Source: Mucilaginibacter cryoferens
GTDB lineage: Bacteria; Bacteroidota; Bacteroidia; Sphingobacteriales; Sphingobacteriaceae
Direction: 5' to 3'
DNA length: 56,714 bases
Assembly: GCF_014205845.1 (NCBI RefSeq)
Contig: NZ_JACHCR010000032.1
Location: 1 to 56,714, forward strand
Shown here: positions 45,976-55,301 of the stretch, in pieces
How positions within the stretch are numbered: the stretch's first letter is position 1
Layout: every line of letters starts with the position of its first letter
The notes under the pieces: generated by a model
What the model was told of the DNA's origin: nothing
Database searches by the model: none
What the model saw: only the letters and a program-made list of their open reading frames with translations
Position numbers and translations under genes: made by a program

Positions 45976-47073
45976 CTACCCCTCCCTCCAATTCACCATC
46001 TTATTCACCGTTGCCAAACCCAGCTTTAGCCGGCCGGCTATCTGGCGCTGACTAAGGCCCTCGGCATGCAGCTGGGCAACCTGCTGGGCCTGGCGGTCGC
46101 GCTGTTGCTGGGCGTTGGTGAGCAGGTGGTCAAGCTCGTGGCAGTTGCCATCAAATTTAAATTGCAGAAAACTGTCACGGCGTTCCAGCTTGCACTGGCA
46201 AACGTTTGCGGCTCCGTAGGTTTCTTCGGTGCTGCGCTGTTTTATTTGTTTAAGGTAACGGTAGCCCGGCCATTTGCAGCTTTCGCCGATGGCAAAGGCG
46301 CTATCGGCAAAGTTGATGAGCATTTTGCTGCCCTGTAAATCGTTACGACTAATAGGCAATGCCGGGTTGCGCTTGGGCGTATGCGCCAGCACCAAAATGC
46401 TTAAGCCATGGCGGCTTTTTAAGTATTTAAGCTGCTTCATTAGCGGCAACGCCTCGTTTGCCCGCTCGGTACCCTTACGCATACAGGTAATATTATCAAT
46501 AATAAGCACCGTAGCGCCGGTAGTTTTAATGCCGCGGGTAAGCGCCTCAATTACCTCATCGTTAAAGCCGGTGGTGGCGCTGTAATGTTTGTACAGCTGG
46601 TTGTACTCGCCCCGCAAAAAATTATCATCAAACTTGTAGGTGTCCTGCCCATCGGTATAACGCTGCTCAAACTGTTTGCCGGCCAGCTCAAAATCAATAT
46701 ACAACACGGGAGTGGCCGGGGCATCGGGCCCGAAACCGGTAATAGCCTTACCCCGGGCAATGCTTTCGCCCAGCTGCACGGCTAAAATACTTTTGCCCAT
46801 ATTGGTATCGGCAAACAAAATGCATAGTTCGCCCTGCAGCCAAAACCGGCCGAACAACATTTGCGGCGTATCGGCCTCACGTTCCATAGTCATCCATTGG
46901 TTAGCCTTGTAAATATGGAACAAGCTGTTGGGGTTATACTCATCGGCCTCTACATGGTCGAAAGCCAGCTGATCGGCAGTAGGTTGCCCGGCGTTGACCG
47001 GTTTGCGTTTTTCGGTGAATTGAATGTTGAAGTTGTGCGACATGTTTTTTGAGGTTTGTGTTGTGGGTTGCAT
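45976..47073 (-). CDS. RepA/KaiC-like AAA ATPase with C-terminal helix-turn-helix
   Basis: 365 residues. Walker A: LFADTNMGKSILAVQLG. Walker B: GATVLIIDNITCM, followed by LSILVLAHTPKR and a DLQGSKMLINFADS segment typical of RepA-like hexameric ATPases. The C-terminus is a compact helix-turn-helix (GLSQRQIAGRLKLGLATVNKMV). Such ATPases are found on plasmids and integrated elements of Bacteroidota. No integrase, primase or mobilisation gene is next to it, so it may be a leftover. The start may be 47073 or 47043. Confidence 0.82.
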   Translation of the reverse strand: MQPTTQTSKNMSHNFNIQFTEKRKPVNAGQPTADQLAFDHVEADEYNPNSLFHIYKANQWMTMEREADTPQMLFGRFWLQGELCILFADTNMGKSILAVQLGESIARGKAITGFGPDAPATPVLYIDFELAGKQFEQRYTDGQDTYKFDDNFLRGEYNQLYKHYSATTGFNDEVIEALTRGIKTTGATVLIIDNITCMRKGTERANEALPLMKQLKYLKSRHGLSILVLAHTPKRNPALPISRNDLQGSKMLINFADSAFAIGESCKWPGYRYLKQIKQRSTEETYGAANVCQCKLERRDSFLQFKFDGNCHELDHLLTNAQQQRDRQAQQVAQLHAEGLSQRQIAGRLKLGLATVNKMVNWREG

Positions 47074-47125
47074 AGCGGCGAAGACTCACCCCGACCAGGC
47101 TTCGCCGGTATCCCCCGCTCTCCAA
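47073..47125. repeat. GACTCACCC family half-site
   Basis: GCGGCGAAGACTCACCCCG followed by CAGGCTTCGCCGG and CCCGCTCTCC resembles the left arm of the palindrome at 42525. It directly abuts the start of the ATPase gene; no right arm is seen. Confidence 0.6.
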
Positions 47126-47309
47126 CTTTGTTACATAGTGGGGATGAAAAAATTGGCTTAATAGGCTATGCACTGTAAATTGGAGGGGGTGTAGCAGCGA
47201 AGCGCAGACCCGATGGGAAGTAGCCGACCTGCTCTGCCAACACAAATTTACTAAACTCCAGCCGTCTGCGTGCTGACACTACTTTGTCAGTACCGTGGGC
47301 TCTTCTATT

Positions 47310-47425
47310 TTCGCTCCCCGTTGGGTTATGCAACTGCTTGCCGGGAGGGCGACTTGTGACGCTTTTAACGAAATAGGTAGCGAAGCACAAATCTGCCATC
47401 GCCTAACACGGGCGCGCTAAAAAAG
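47310..47425 (+). repeat. ~120-bp direct repeat, copy A
   Basis: Shares CTTTTAACGAAAT, TAGCGAAGCACA, TCTGCCATCGC and CTAAAAA blocks with copies at 51091-51216 and 55096-55225, in the same orientation. It lacks about 11 bases before the CTAAAAA end. It lies in the 469-bp gap upstream of the AraC-permease fusion gene. Confidence 0.8.
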
Positions 47426-47542
47426 GGAGACGATAAAACACCCCTTATAACGAGCGATGATAATTGAAGAAAATTAAAGAAATAAGCAATGTCTTATTAA
47501 ATTACACATCTATTTAAACCTTCTTATATCTTGAGTTTATAT

Positions 47543-50500
47543 ATGTTCCATATCAACTTGTATAACGGCGCGCTGGAGGGAGTACTGTTCGTTGGGCTCA
47601 CTTTTGCCATACAGCTATGGTTTGTCAAAAGCGCCAATCGTCCGGCTAACCGATTTCTCGCCGCGGCCCTGTTTGTGCTGGTCTTTTGGATAGCCGGAAT
47701 ACTGGGTGCTGATATTGAGCAAGGGAAACTGCTGCCGCAATTTACACTGGCTTTTGGGCCGCTGATCTATTTTTACGTACGGAAAGCTATCTGGCACACA
47801 CTACATTTCCATCTGGCGGATCTGTTGCATTTCTGCCCCGTTCTTTTGGTACAGGCTTTTTGGTTACCAGGAATTGCGTTTATATTAAAACCCTTGACGT
47901 TCATATCGGTCGGCACTTACCTTTATCTATCTCATCGGCTGATAGAACGGTTTTATGCTAGTCAGAAATTTAAAGAAGGTGATCGTCATCGGTATGAATG
48001 GCGCTGGTTGAATCAACAACTGGCAAGTTTAGGCCTGGTGTTATTTTTATGGATACCGCTCATTGTAATTGATTATTTTGGTTTTCATTTCGCGTTAGAT
48101 CGCTATGTTTATTACCCACTCAATTTACTTTTCGGATTGATGGTTATCCGGATGAGCGTAGTAGTGTTTTTCAGACCCGAAACCGACGCAACCGGGGGGG
48201 CTCCATTATTTCCTAAACCATCAGCCTCAACAGCTTTGAAACAAAAAGGTAACTGGCTCAAGAAAAAAATTGAGGCCAGCCTGCTGTATCAGGACCCGGA
48301 TTTAAGTGTCGGTACTTTGGCTGAGCAACTGGATATACCCGCCCATGAATTATCCCGGATCATCAATGGTGGGCTCAAAAAAAACTTCAGTGACCTGATC
48401 AACGAATACCGCATCCGGGATGTGGTAGCTAAAATGCTGAACCCGGCTTATAATCATATTACGCTGTTGGGTATAGCTTATGAATCGGGCTTCAATTCCA
48501 AAACAACTTTTAACCGCACTTTTAAAGAAATAACTGGAAAAAGCCCGGCAGAATATAAGAATGAACTCAAAAAAGAGCGACCATTTTCTAAAATGGAACG
48601 TTTGCAGGGAAACAGGCCGGTAGTTTTGCACCATGAAACCACATTTAAATGGTCTCATGAAAAAATCAACCGTGATACTATGTTTCGCAATTATTTAAAA
48701 ATCGCGTGGCGCAATATTATTCGCCACAAAACTTCGTCAGTAATAAATGTTGCTGGCCTCGCCGTGGGGTTTGCTGCATTCCTTCTAATTTTTCTTGTGG
48801 TTCGTTATGAACAAGGCTTTGATCAGTTTCATGTTCACAAAAAAAAGTTATTTAGGGTAATACGTGTGGCGCGTAATGCGGCACATGAAGACTACCGCAC
48901 GGGGATGCCGTTCCCTGTTGCCCCAAGTTTGAGGAGCAATTTTCCGCAATTAGCCAATGCCGGAGCTATTGTACCTGATGACTTTGTACAAGTTATTATA
49001 AGCGATAATGGAAATGGCGCTGCAAAAAGATTTAGAGAAGTACACGGAATATTTTTCGCCGAGCCGCAATTTTTTGACATGTTCAGTTTTTCAATAGTGG
49101 CAGGTGAATATCGAAACTCACTTAAAATGCCAGGGAACGTTTTATTAACGCAGAGCTTGGGAGATAAGTATTTCGGCCATTGGCAAAAGGCTACAGGAAA
49201 AATATTGAGGATGGATGGCGTAACAGTAAAGGTTTGTGGCATTTTAAAAGATTTGCCTGCAAATACCGATTTCCCGATTAAAGCGGTATTGTCATACGCT
49301 ACACATCAAAATTATGCCGAACTGAAAAAGCTCATGAACGACTGGGGCTATATTGAAGAAGACAATTACTGCTTTGTTCAATTGAACGAAAGCGATTCAC
49401 CTGCACAGTTCAAAGGTGAGCTTAAGGAGTACGCTGATCGGTATATCAAACCTGTCAATCCATATTATTATCTATCCATACAGCCCTTAAATGAAATGCA
49501 CTTTGATGCACGTTACGGAACGTTCGATGGCCGCGTTTTTAGCGAAAACCTTATCATTGTGCTCAGTACCATCGGTATTTTCCTATTGGTAGTGGCCTGT
49601 GTAAATTTTATCAATCTTAGTACAGCACAATCCGTAAACCGCGCACGGGAAGTTGGGGTACGCAAAGTATTGGGCAGTAGCCGCCGCCAACTGATCCTTC
49701 AATTCCTGGGTGAAGCAGCGCTTATCAGCTGTTTTGCATTTTTCATCGCCCTGGCTGCTGTGATGATTATTATACCGGCCATCAACAACCTACTTGATAT
49801 CCACCTTACTGTCTCAGCCTTGTATGAGGGTAATATGATCTTCTTCCTTGGGTCTGCGTTGGTAGCGGTAACTCTTTTAGCCGGGTTTTACCCTGCTTTC
49901 CTGCTATCCGGCTTTAACCCGGTTCGGGTATTAAAAAGTACACTGTCTGCACAACAGGGCGGTATTTCGCTGCGGCGTGGTCTGGTTATTTTTCAGTTTT
50001 TTACAGCACAGGCACTTATCATTGTTACAATAGTAATGGTTTCCCAAATGAGCTACGTTAATACCGCTGATATGGGTTTTAACAGGGAAGCCATCTTAAC
50101 TGCCCAGCTTCCGCGGGATAGCGTTGGTATTGCAAGCCAGACTGTATTGCGCGATGAATTAATGAAAATACCCGGTATCGAAAAAGTGAGTTTCGGTATG
50201 GGTGCCCCGATCAGCGAACGGTGGCTCAGAGAATTGCGAACACCTGATAATGTAGGTAAAGTGCCCAATATGATCACCGCGTATAAGCTGAACGATACAG
50301 GCTTCTTTAACCTGTTTCATTTGCAGTTTATTGCGGGCCGCCCCTATTACGACTCAGATTCGACCCGCGAATTTGTTGTGAGCGAAAATGTTATTCGTAA
50401 ACTGGGTTACCGAGACCCTCAGCGAGCCCTAGGGAGCAGGATTATCGTGAATGGCTTTAATCGACAGATCGTGGGCGTTGTGAAAGACTTTCATATTGCC

Positions 50501-51088
50501 TCGCTGCGCGACAGCATTGTCCCCGTGGTAATGTCGACCAGTAAAGAGAGCTATGGCATGGTTAGCGTAAAACTTAATTTATTACAGGCCAAGCCTGCAA
50601 TCATTGCCATGCAAAAACTGTGGGATAAACATTATCCAGATTTCGCGTTCACAAACAGTTTCCTTGACCAAGACGTCGCCGCTTATTACCGGCAGGAAAC
50701 TCAACTATCGGAGCTCTACAAATTGTTTGCAAGCGTTGCAATATTTATATCCTGTTTGGGTTTGTATGGATTGATAACATTTATGGCGGTGCAGCGGAAA
50801 AAGGAGATTGGCGTACGAAAAGTTCTTGGTGCACCCCTCAGCGCGATACTGATCCTTCTATCACGGGAGTTTACATTGCTAATTGGTATCTCGTTTCTAT
50901 TCGCGGCACCGGTTGCATGGTGTTTTATGCATAATTGGTTAAAACAATATGCCTACCGGATCAATTTGGGTCCCGAGCTGTTTGCCGTAACCATTATAGG
51001 CTCAATCCTGATCGCATGGGCAACGGTAGGCTATACTGCCATCAAAGCCGCGTTGGCCAATCCAGCAAAAAGTTTGCGCAATGAGTAG
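47543..51088 (+). CDS. Fusion of membrane AraC regulator and MacB-like ABC permease
   Basis: About 1180 residues in one frame. Part 1 (~1-360): several membrane helices, then an AraC helix-turn-helix (SVGTLAEQLDIPAHELSRIINGG ... ITLLGIAYESGFNSKTTFNRTFKEITGKSPAEY). Part 2 starts near an in-frame ATG at 48680 with MFRNYLKIAWRNIIRHKTSS, the usual start of a stand-alone Bacteroidota permease. It has two periplasmic MacB domains and two FtsX domains (GVRKVLGSSRRQLILQFL and GVRKVLGAPLSAILILL). The ATPase is not encoded nearby. ATG 47543 is preferred to the TTG at 47531. Confidence 0.9.
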   Translation: MFHINLYNGALEGVLFVGLTFAIQLWFVKSANRPANRFLAAALFVLVFWIAGILGADIEQGKLLPQFTLAFGPLIYFYVRKAIWHTLHFHLADLLHFCPVLLVQAFWLPGIAFILKPLTFISVGTYLYLSHRLIERFYASQKFKEGDRHRYEWRWLNQQLASLGLVLFLWIPLIVIDYFGFHFALDRYVYYPLNLLFGLMVIRMSVVVFFRPETDATGGAPLFPKPSASTALKQKGNWLKKKIEASLLYQDPDLSVGTLAEQLDIPAHELSRIINGGLKKNFSDLINEYRIRDVVAKMLNPAYNHITLLGIAYESGFNSKTTFNRTFKEITGKSPAEYKNELKKERPFSKMERLQGNRPVVLHHETTFKWSHEKINRDTMFRNYLKIAWRNIIRHKTSSVINVAGLAVGFAAFLLIFLVVRYEQGFDQFHVHKKKLFRVIRVARNAAHEDYRTGMPFPVAPSLRSNFPQLANAGAIVPDDFVQVIISDNGNGAAKRFREVHGIFFAEPQFFDMFSFSIVAGEYRNSLKMPGNVLLTQSLGDKYFGHWQKATGKILRMDGVTVKVCGILKDLPANTDFPIKAVLSYATHQNYAELKKLMNDWGYIEEDNYCFVQLNESDSPAQFKGELKEYADRYIKPVNPYYYLSIQPLNEMHFDARYGTFDGRVFSENLIIVLSTIGIFLLVVACVNFINLSTAQSVNRAREVGVRKVLGSSRRQLILQFLGEAALISCFAFFIALAAVMIIIPAINNLLDIHLTVSALYEGNMIFFLGSALVAVTLLAGFYPAFLLSGFNPVRVLKSTLSAQQGGISLRRGLVIFQFFTAQALIIVTIVMVSQMSYVNTADMGFNREAILTAQLPRDSVGIASQTVLRDELMKIPGIEKVSFGMGAPISERWLRELRTPDNVGKVPNMITAYKLNDTGFFNLFHLQFIAGRPYYDSDSTREFVVSENVIRKLGYRDPQRALGSRIIVNGFNRQIVGVVKDFHIASLRDSIVPVVMSTSKESYGMVSVKLNLLQAKPAIIAMQKLWDKHYPDFAFTNSFLDQDVAAYYRQETQLSELYKLFASVAIFISCLGLYGLITFMAVQRKKEIGVRKVLGAPLSAILILLSREFTLLIGISFLFAAPVAWCFMHNWLKQYAYRINLGPELFAVTIIGSILIAWATVGYTAIKAALANPAKSLRNE

Positions 51089-51090
51089 AG

Positions 51091-51216
51091 TCCCCGTTTA
51101 GCGCCTGTGTGGGTGCCTAAGGGAGGGGGATTTGCGACTCTTTTAACGAAACATATAGCAAAGCACAGGTCTGCCATCGCTCAACATCGGCGTACAAGAC
51201 CTACACTAAAAAGAAG
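51091..51216 (+). repeat. ~125-bp direct repeat, copy B
   Basis: Begins 3 bases after the fusion gene stop (TCCCCGTTTAGCGCCTG) and ends ACCTACACTAAAAAGAAG. It aligns end to end with copy C at 55096-55225. Ends are weak inverted repeats (TTTAGCGC ... ACACTAAA). Together with copy C it brackets the SIR2-STAND gene. Confidence 0.85.
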
Positions 51217-51312
51217 ACTTTGGACTTGGAAAAGGGCGCTAACAGCAGCAAGCTGTAGGTTACCAGATAATTTAAGCCCACTATTGCGCTTATCTTAATT
51301 CTTGATGCTAAC

Positions 51313-51425
51313 CTCTTGACTCCCCATAATGGCGTTGCCTTCGGCCCGTGCTGTACGTTTATACGCCTACAGGCCTTAGGCGCGAAGGCCAGTATTCACT
51401 GCCATCACTAACGCGGGGGGAGAGC
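51313..51425 (-). repeat. GGCGTTGCCTTCGGCCCG repeat (copy 2)
   Basis: Reverse-complement, diverged copy of 44121-44225, spanning CCCCATAATGGCGTTGCC to CACTAACGCGG. It lies in the 387-bp gap between the two large genes; no gene is seen in that gap. Confidence 0.8.
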
Positions 51426-51475
51426 ACATTGTTAAGCAAATAACTATAGTAACATCTGCCATTTAGTTAGCTCCC

Positions 51476-54400
51476 TCAGAATGTAGGTTCTTGGCTATAA
51501 GTCAATGCCCATTCTGAATCATGTTTTTTAATGTATTCTTTTAACTTAATTGGATAGAAATCAAAATTGCATTCATACCCCTTAAACTCATCAATTTTTA
51601 GATTTTCAAATTTATAATTCAGATATTGATAATAGTATGCAGCACTTAAGTCTAAACCCTCTTGAAGTCTGTCTAAAAACTCCTCGATATTATTTTCCTT
51701 TAAGAACAAACAGTAAAAATACAATGCTTCGAGGTAGTAATATTTTATATGAAACAGTAAGCCCAACGCAGATATAAAATGCTGTTTTTTAGATACTATG
51801 TCAGCATCTTGAAAAGCAAACATCAATTGCTGTAGGCCAGCAGTATACGGATTAGTTATAACAAGCTTTTGTATTCTTTTAACTTCCAAAGGCTTAATTT
51901 TCGACAGTGTGTAAGTGCACTGCATTATCTCCAAATGTTCATCAGAAAAAAGATTTCTAATGTAGTTTTCCAACTCATTGACATCATTCAAATTAAACCT
52001 AAAATCGTTTTCAAACATGTAAAAATTTGGTTCTCTTATCTTACTTGTATCTGGAATCCCTAAGTAAAAGAAATCATTTTGCAAATCTGTATTAGTATTT
52101 AAGTCATTTAGAATAAATGAATTTACATACTTAATTGTATGTCCTTCCATACTATGAATAGATGATATATAATCATAGTACTTATTCAAATTTGGATTTT
52201 CCTTTTCAAAGCTTCTCTTCTCAATCTCACTGGGAGGCATAATTTCGACAAATTTTTTGTATACAATATCGAAATCTGTGTGGAAATATGTTTTACCTAA
52301 ATCTAACACACTTATTAATGTCTCAGCGTCCTCTATCTCCGAAAAATACCTCTTTAGCCTTTCAAGCTTGTTTTGATAATCCAAAATCTGTTTTTCGTTT
52401 ACTATGTAATAGCTAATTGAATAAACATAATTTAACAAATAAAATTTCTCTGGCACCTTTGTTTTGGATGAAACTTCTATTTGTTCAATATAATCCAAAA
52501 CATTCATCATATTATTTTTTACCGAATTATGAAGTTTTAGAGCCATAGAGAAGGATTTCTTCTTCCCTATATATTTAATCAATTTTAATATAAAGCAACA
52601 ATAAGAGTATGCATCATTAAAATACTTTTGCTTTACTGAAATATCTCTCTTATTAAATTGTAATTCCGCGAATCGCCTTATTATTGGCTGCAATTGCAAA
52701 GTCCCATTTATATCTTCAACCAAAGATTTATCTCTAAGTATACGAAGCTCTTTATCCGTAATATGATTACTAGATGTAGAGCTACTAAAGCATTTTTTAA
52801 AATCTGTTAAACTAATACCATCTGGAAACAAATGTAAAACTTCGAACGCTAGTCGCTCCAAAGGATTTAATGTTAAATAAGAATAGTTTATAGATTGATA
52901 GATTGACTTTGTTCTCTCTATGTTAATATCTGCGTCATTTTTGAAAATTTGAGTAAAATTTTCACTTGTAGATTCAAAAAAGTGACGCTCAAGCTGCTCC
53001 TTCAACTCAGATATGAATTTGAATCTTGTTCTTGAACGAGTAACCAATCTTATAGCTAATGGATTTGTATTTAATAAATTCTCTAAGATATCCATTCGCA
53101 AAATCTTCAATTCGTCAACATCGGTAATTGGACCGTAATCTCGTAAAAAAAGCTTTACTGCGTCATCTGTTACGAGTGGGCTTAATGCATAAATCTCTTC
53201 AAATTCCAATCCTAAAGTTTCTCTAGATGTCAAAACAATATTTGCATAGTCAGTTGCAAATTCCAATAAAGAGAGGACTTTTTTAAAATCGTCTTTGTTA
53301 CCTAAATTAGTTACTGTTTCAAAATTATCGAGAATGATTAATATGTCTTGCTTGTTTAGATTGCTTGTCAAGTAATCCTTGAAATTTACTATATTTAGTA
53401 AATTAAACCCATTAATGAGTAGATCTTCAAAATCAACAAAATTCTTCACATTTTCACAAGAGATAAACGAAACCCCCAATTTAAAATAGCCTCTATTGTA
53501 TAGTTCATAGGCACATTTCTTTATCAAAGTCGTTTTGCCTATCCCTCCAGAACCTTTTACATTCAACAATTTATTAGAATTTGTAATAGCGATAAGGCTT
53601 TTAGTAATTGAAGCCTGTTCTTCAATTCTTCCAACAATTCCATGCAAAGATTTTCTCCCAAACTCCAAATTTAACTTAGTTCCATATAGCGAATTATTGG
53701 TAGGATTCCCTTTATTTATCTTAGGTGGAAGAATTGTATTTAAATAAATTGTAATATCCTCTTCAATGTAAGATAAATCATGATTTCTTAAGGTCTTGTA
53801 AAAAAAACGACTTACTAGTGAATGTTTAAATGTTCTAATTTTTATAATTGATGTATTTTTTGAAATTTCAAAGTCTTCGTTAGTAATAATAACTTTTATA
53901 ATTTTATCATTTAAAATACTTGAGTATAAATCCTCAAACGATACCAACTGACTTTTTAAATTATCATCTTCAATATATAATTTCCCCTTAAAACATTTTG
54001 TCAAAATGATCAAATAATCAAAATCATCAATTGTCTGTAGTGTTCTTAAATTTAAAAAACCAGTAAAAATATCTACATCTAAATCTCCAAAACATTTTAA
54101 AATATGTTTATACTCTTCATCAATAGAAAAATCTAACGGATTGGGATATAAAATTGCAATCTTGCTCGATCTATTTTGTGTAGGGACGCTGGATAGCAAA
54201 TGTTCTTTGCCTCTTTTGTCAAACTTCTTGACGGCTAACAAATCATCTATAATATTATCGATATCGGAATACGAATCCATTTTAATTGGCAACAAATATT
54301 GATACCCCTTAAATAACTGAGGATCAGTAGAAAGTATGTAGTGTTTGTTATTATTACCAAATATTTCGTCAAGACTTGTAAATAATGAATTTACAAATGG

Positions 54401-54991
54401 GTCCTCAAAACTGAAACCAATAAAAAGAATTAGTTTATCCGTAAACAAGGTTTTGAATTTGTTTATCGCTGCGTTTTCACTTAAATAAAGACGTTCATAA
54501 TCTTGCTTAAATAACACACAAGAATCTGGCTCGCTAAATGAACCATGTATTTTAAAAATAAATTTTTCATTTCCTTTGTTAATCTCACTTACATTAAAAT
54601 TAGAACTATGAATTGTAGGAACTATAGTTTCGTCAGCTTTTTCGAAAGCATTATCATAATTAGTAGTAACAATTTTCCCTGACAATTCAATTAGCTTTTT
54701 ATGTAGTGAAAAATCGCCCTCTTTGATATTAAAATTTTGTTTTATATATTTTCTAATGGAAGTATGATCTGCATTTAAAAATTCTAAAACTCCTATTGGG
54801 TCCATAGTTTTATTTTCCATCAGAGGAATAAACCCGTTATATTTACCACCCTCAGAAAATTCAATAATATTTTCTACGAGAGCTCTCCAAGTTGGCAATT
54901 TGAATCTCTTTGATAAGCCGGCACCGGCAAAAATAACTAGATTATCACTTTCAATAGCCTCCTTAATTGTTTTAGGAATTTCAATGTTCAT
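51476..54991 (-). CDS. SIR2-STAND NTPase, Avs-type anti-phage defence protein
   Basis: 1171 residues. SIR2 domain ~1-260: FAGAGLS (22-27), TTNYD (109-113), KIHGS with H149, and GFSFEDP (192-198). These predict NAD+ hydrolysis. An unassigned alpha/beta segment covers ~280-415. STAND NTPase from ~445: P-loop GSGGIGKTT (480-488), Walker B ILIILDNFE (~555), VLTSRE and NPLAIRL. A winged-helix-like region and a long helical C-terminus follow, probably the sensor. This order (effector, NTPase, helical sensor) is that of Avs proteins. The gene is much more AT-rich than its neighbours. Confidence 0.88.
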   Translation of the reverse strand: MNIEIPKTIKEAIESDNLVIFAGAGLSKRFKLPTWRALVENIIEFSEGGKYNGFIPLMENKTMDPIGVLEFLNADHTSIRKYIKQNFNIKEGDFSLHKKLIELSGKIVTTNYDNAFEKADETIVPTIHSSNFNVSEINKGNEKFIFKIHGSFSEPDSCVLFKQDYERLYLSENAAINKFKTLFTDKLILFIGFSFEDPFVNSLFTSLDEIFGNNNKHYILSTDPQLFKGYQYLLPIKMDSYSDIDNIIDDLLAVKKFDKRGKEHLLSSVPTQNRSSKIAILYPNPLDFSIDEEYKHILKCFGDLDVDIFTGFLNLRTLQTIDDFDYLIILTKCFKGKLYIEDDNLKSQLVSFEDLYSSILNDKIIKVIITNEDFEISKNTSIIKIRTFKHSLVSRFFYKTLRNHDLSYIEEDITIYLNTILPPKINKGNPTNNSLYGTKLNLEFGRKSLHGIVGRIEEQASITKSLIAITNSNKLLNVKGSGGIGKTTLIKKCAYELYNRGYFKLGVSFISCENVKNFVDFEDLLINGFNLLNIVNFKDYLTSNLNKQDILIILDNFETVTNLGNKDDFKKVLSLLEFATDYANIVLTSRETLGLEFEEIYALSPLVTDDAVKLFLRDYGPITDVDELKILRMDILENLLNTNPLAIRLVTRSRTRFKFISELKEQLERHFFESTSENFTQIFKNDADINIERTKSIYQSINYSYLTLNPLERLAFEVLHLFPDGISLTDFKKCFSSSTSSNHITDKELRILRDKSLVEDINGTLQLQPIIRRFAELQFNKRDISVKQKYFNDAYSYCCFILKLIKYIGKKKSFSMALKLHNSVKNNMMNVLDYIEQIEVSSKTKVPEKFYLLNYVYSISYYIVNEKQILDYQNKLERLKRYFSEIEDAETLISVLDLGKTYFHTDFDIVYKKFVEIMPPSEIEKRSFEKENPNLNKYYDYISSIHSMEGHTIKYVNSFILNDLNTNTDLQNDFFYLGIPDTSKIREPNFYMFENDFRFNLNDVNELENYIRNLFSDEHLEIMQCTYTLSKIKPLEVKRIQKLVITNPYTAGLQQLMFAFQDADIVSKKQHFISALGLLFHIKYYYLEALYFYCLFLKENNIEEFLDRLQEGLDLSAAYYYQYLNYKFENLKIDEFKGYECNFDFYPIKLKEYIKKHDSEWALTYSQEPTF

Positions 54992-55095
54992 GTAAGGTTT
55001 AGTTTTGTTAAGACTTACAAGTTTAGCAATTATTTATAATACTCGTTAACATCATAGAAACATCAATCTTAGGCAATCTTGGATTATTTTTGAGA

Positions 55096-55225
55096 TCCCC
55101 ATTTCGCGCAGGTCTTCTGTGGCTGCCTGAGGGGGGATGACTTGTGCTTCTTTTAACGAAATTATAGCGAAGCACAGGTCTGCCATCGCTCAACACCGCC
55201 GCGCAAAACCTGCGCTAAAAAGAGG
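55096..55225 (+). repeat. ~125-bp direct repeat, copy C
   Basis: ATCCCCATTTCGCGCAGGT ... ACCTGCGCTAAAAAGAGG; end blocks GCGCAGGT and ACCTGCGC are perfect inverse complements. It lies upstream of the SIR2-STAND gene in the 310-bp gap, same orientation as copies A and B. Confidence 0.85.
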
Positions 55226-55301
55226 TAAACTTCCCCCTTTTTTGACTCAGAACTTAAGACTTTCGACTAATGAGCCCGTACTTCGGTTACATAACCGCAA
55301 C

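Noticed and set aside
47330..47410. Integron attC-like cores (GTTGGGT and GCCTAAC) in direct repeat copy A
   Set aside because: The cores are in the wrong order for one attC site, the GTTRRRY core is absent from copies B and C, and no integron integrase is seen.
51089..51475. Search for a small partner gene downstream of the SIR2-STAND gene
   Set aside because: The gap contains only repeats (copy B and the GGCGTTGCC repeat); the system appears to be a single gene.
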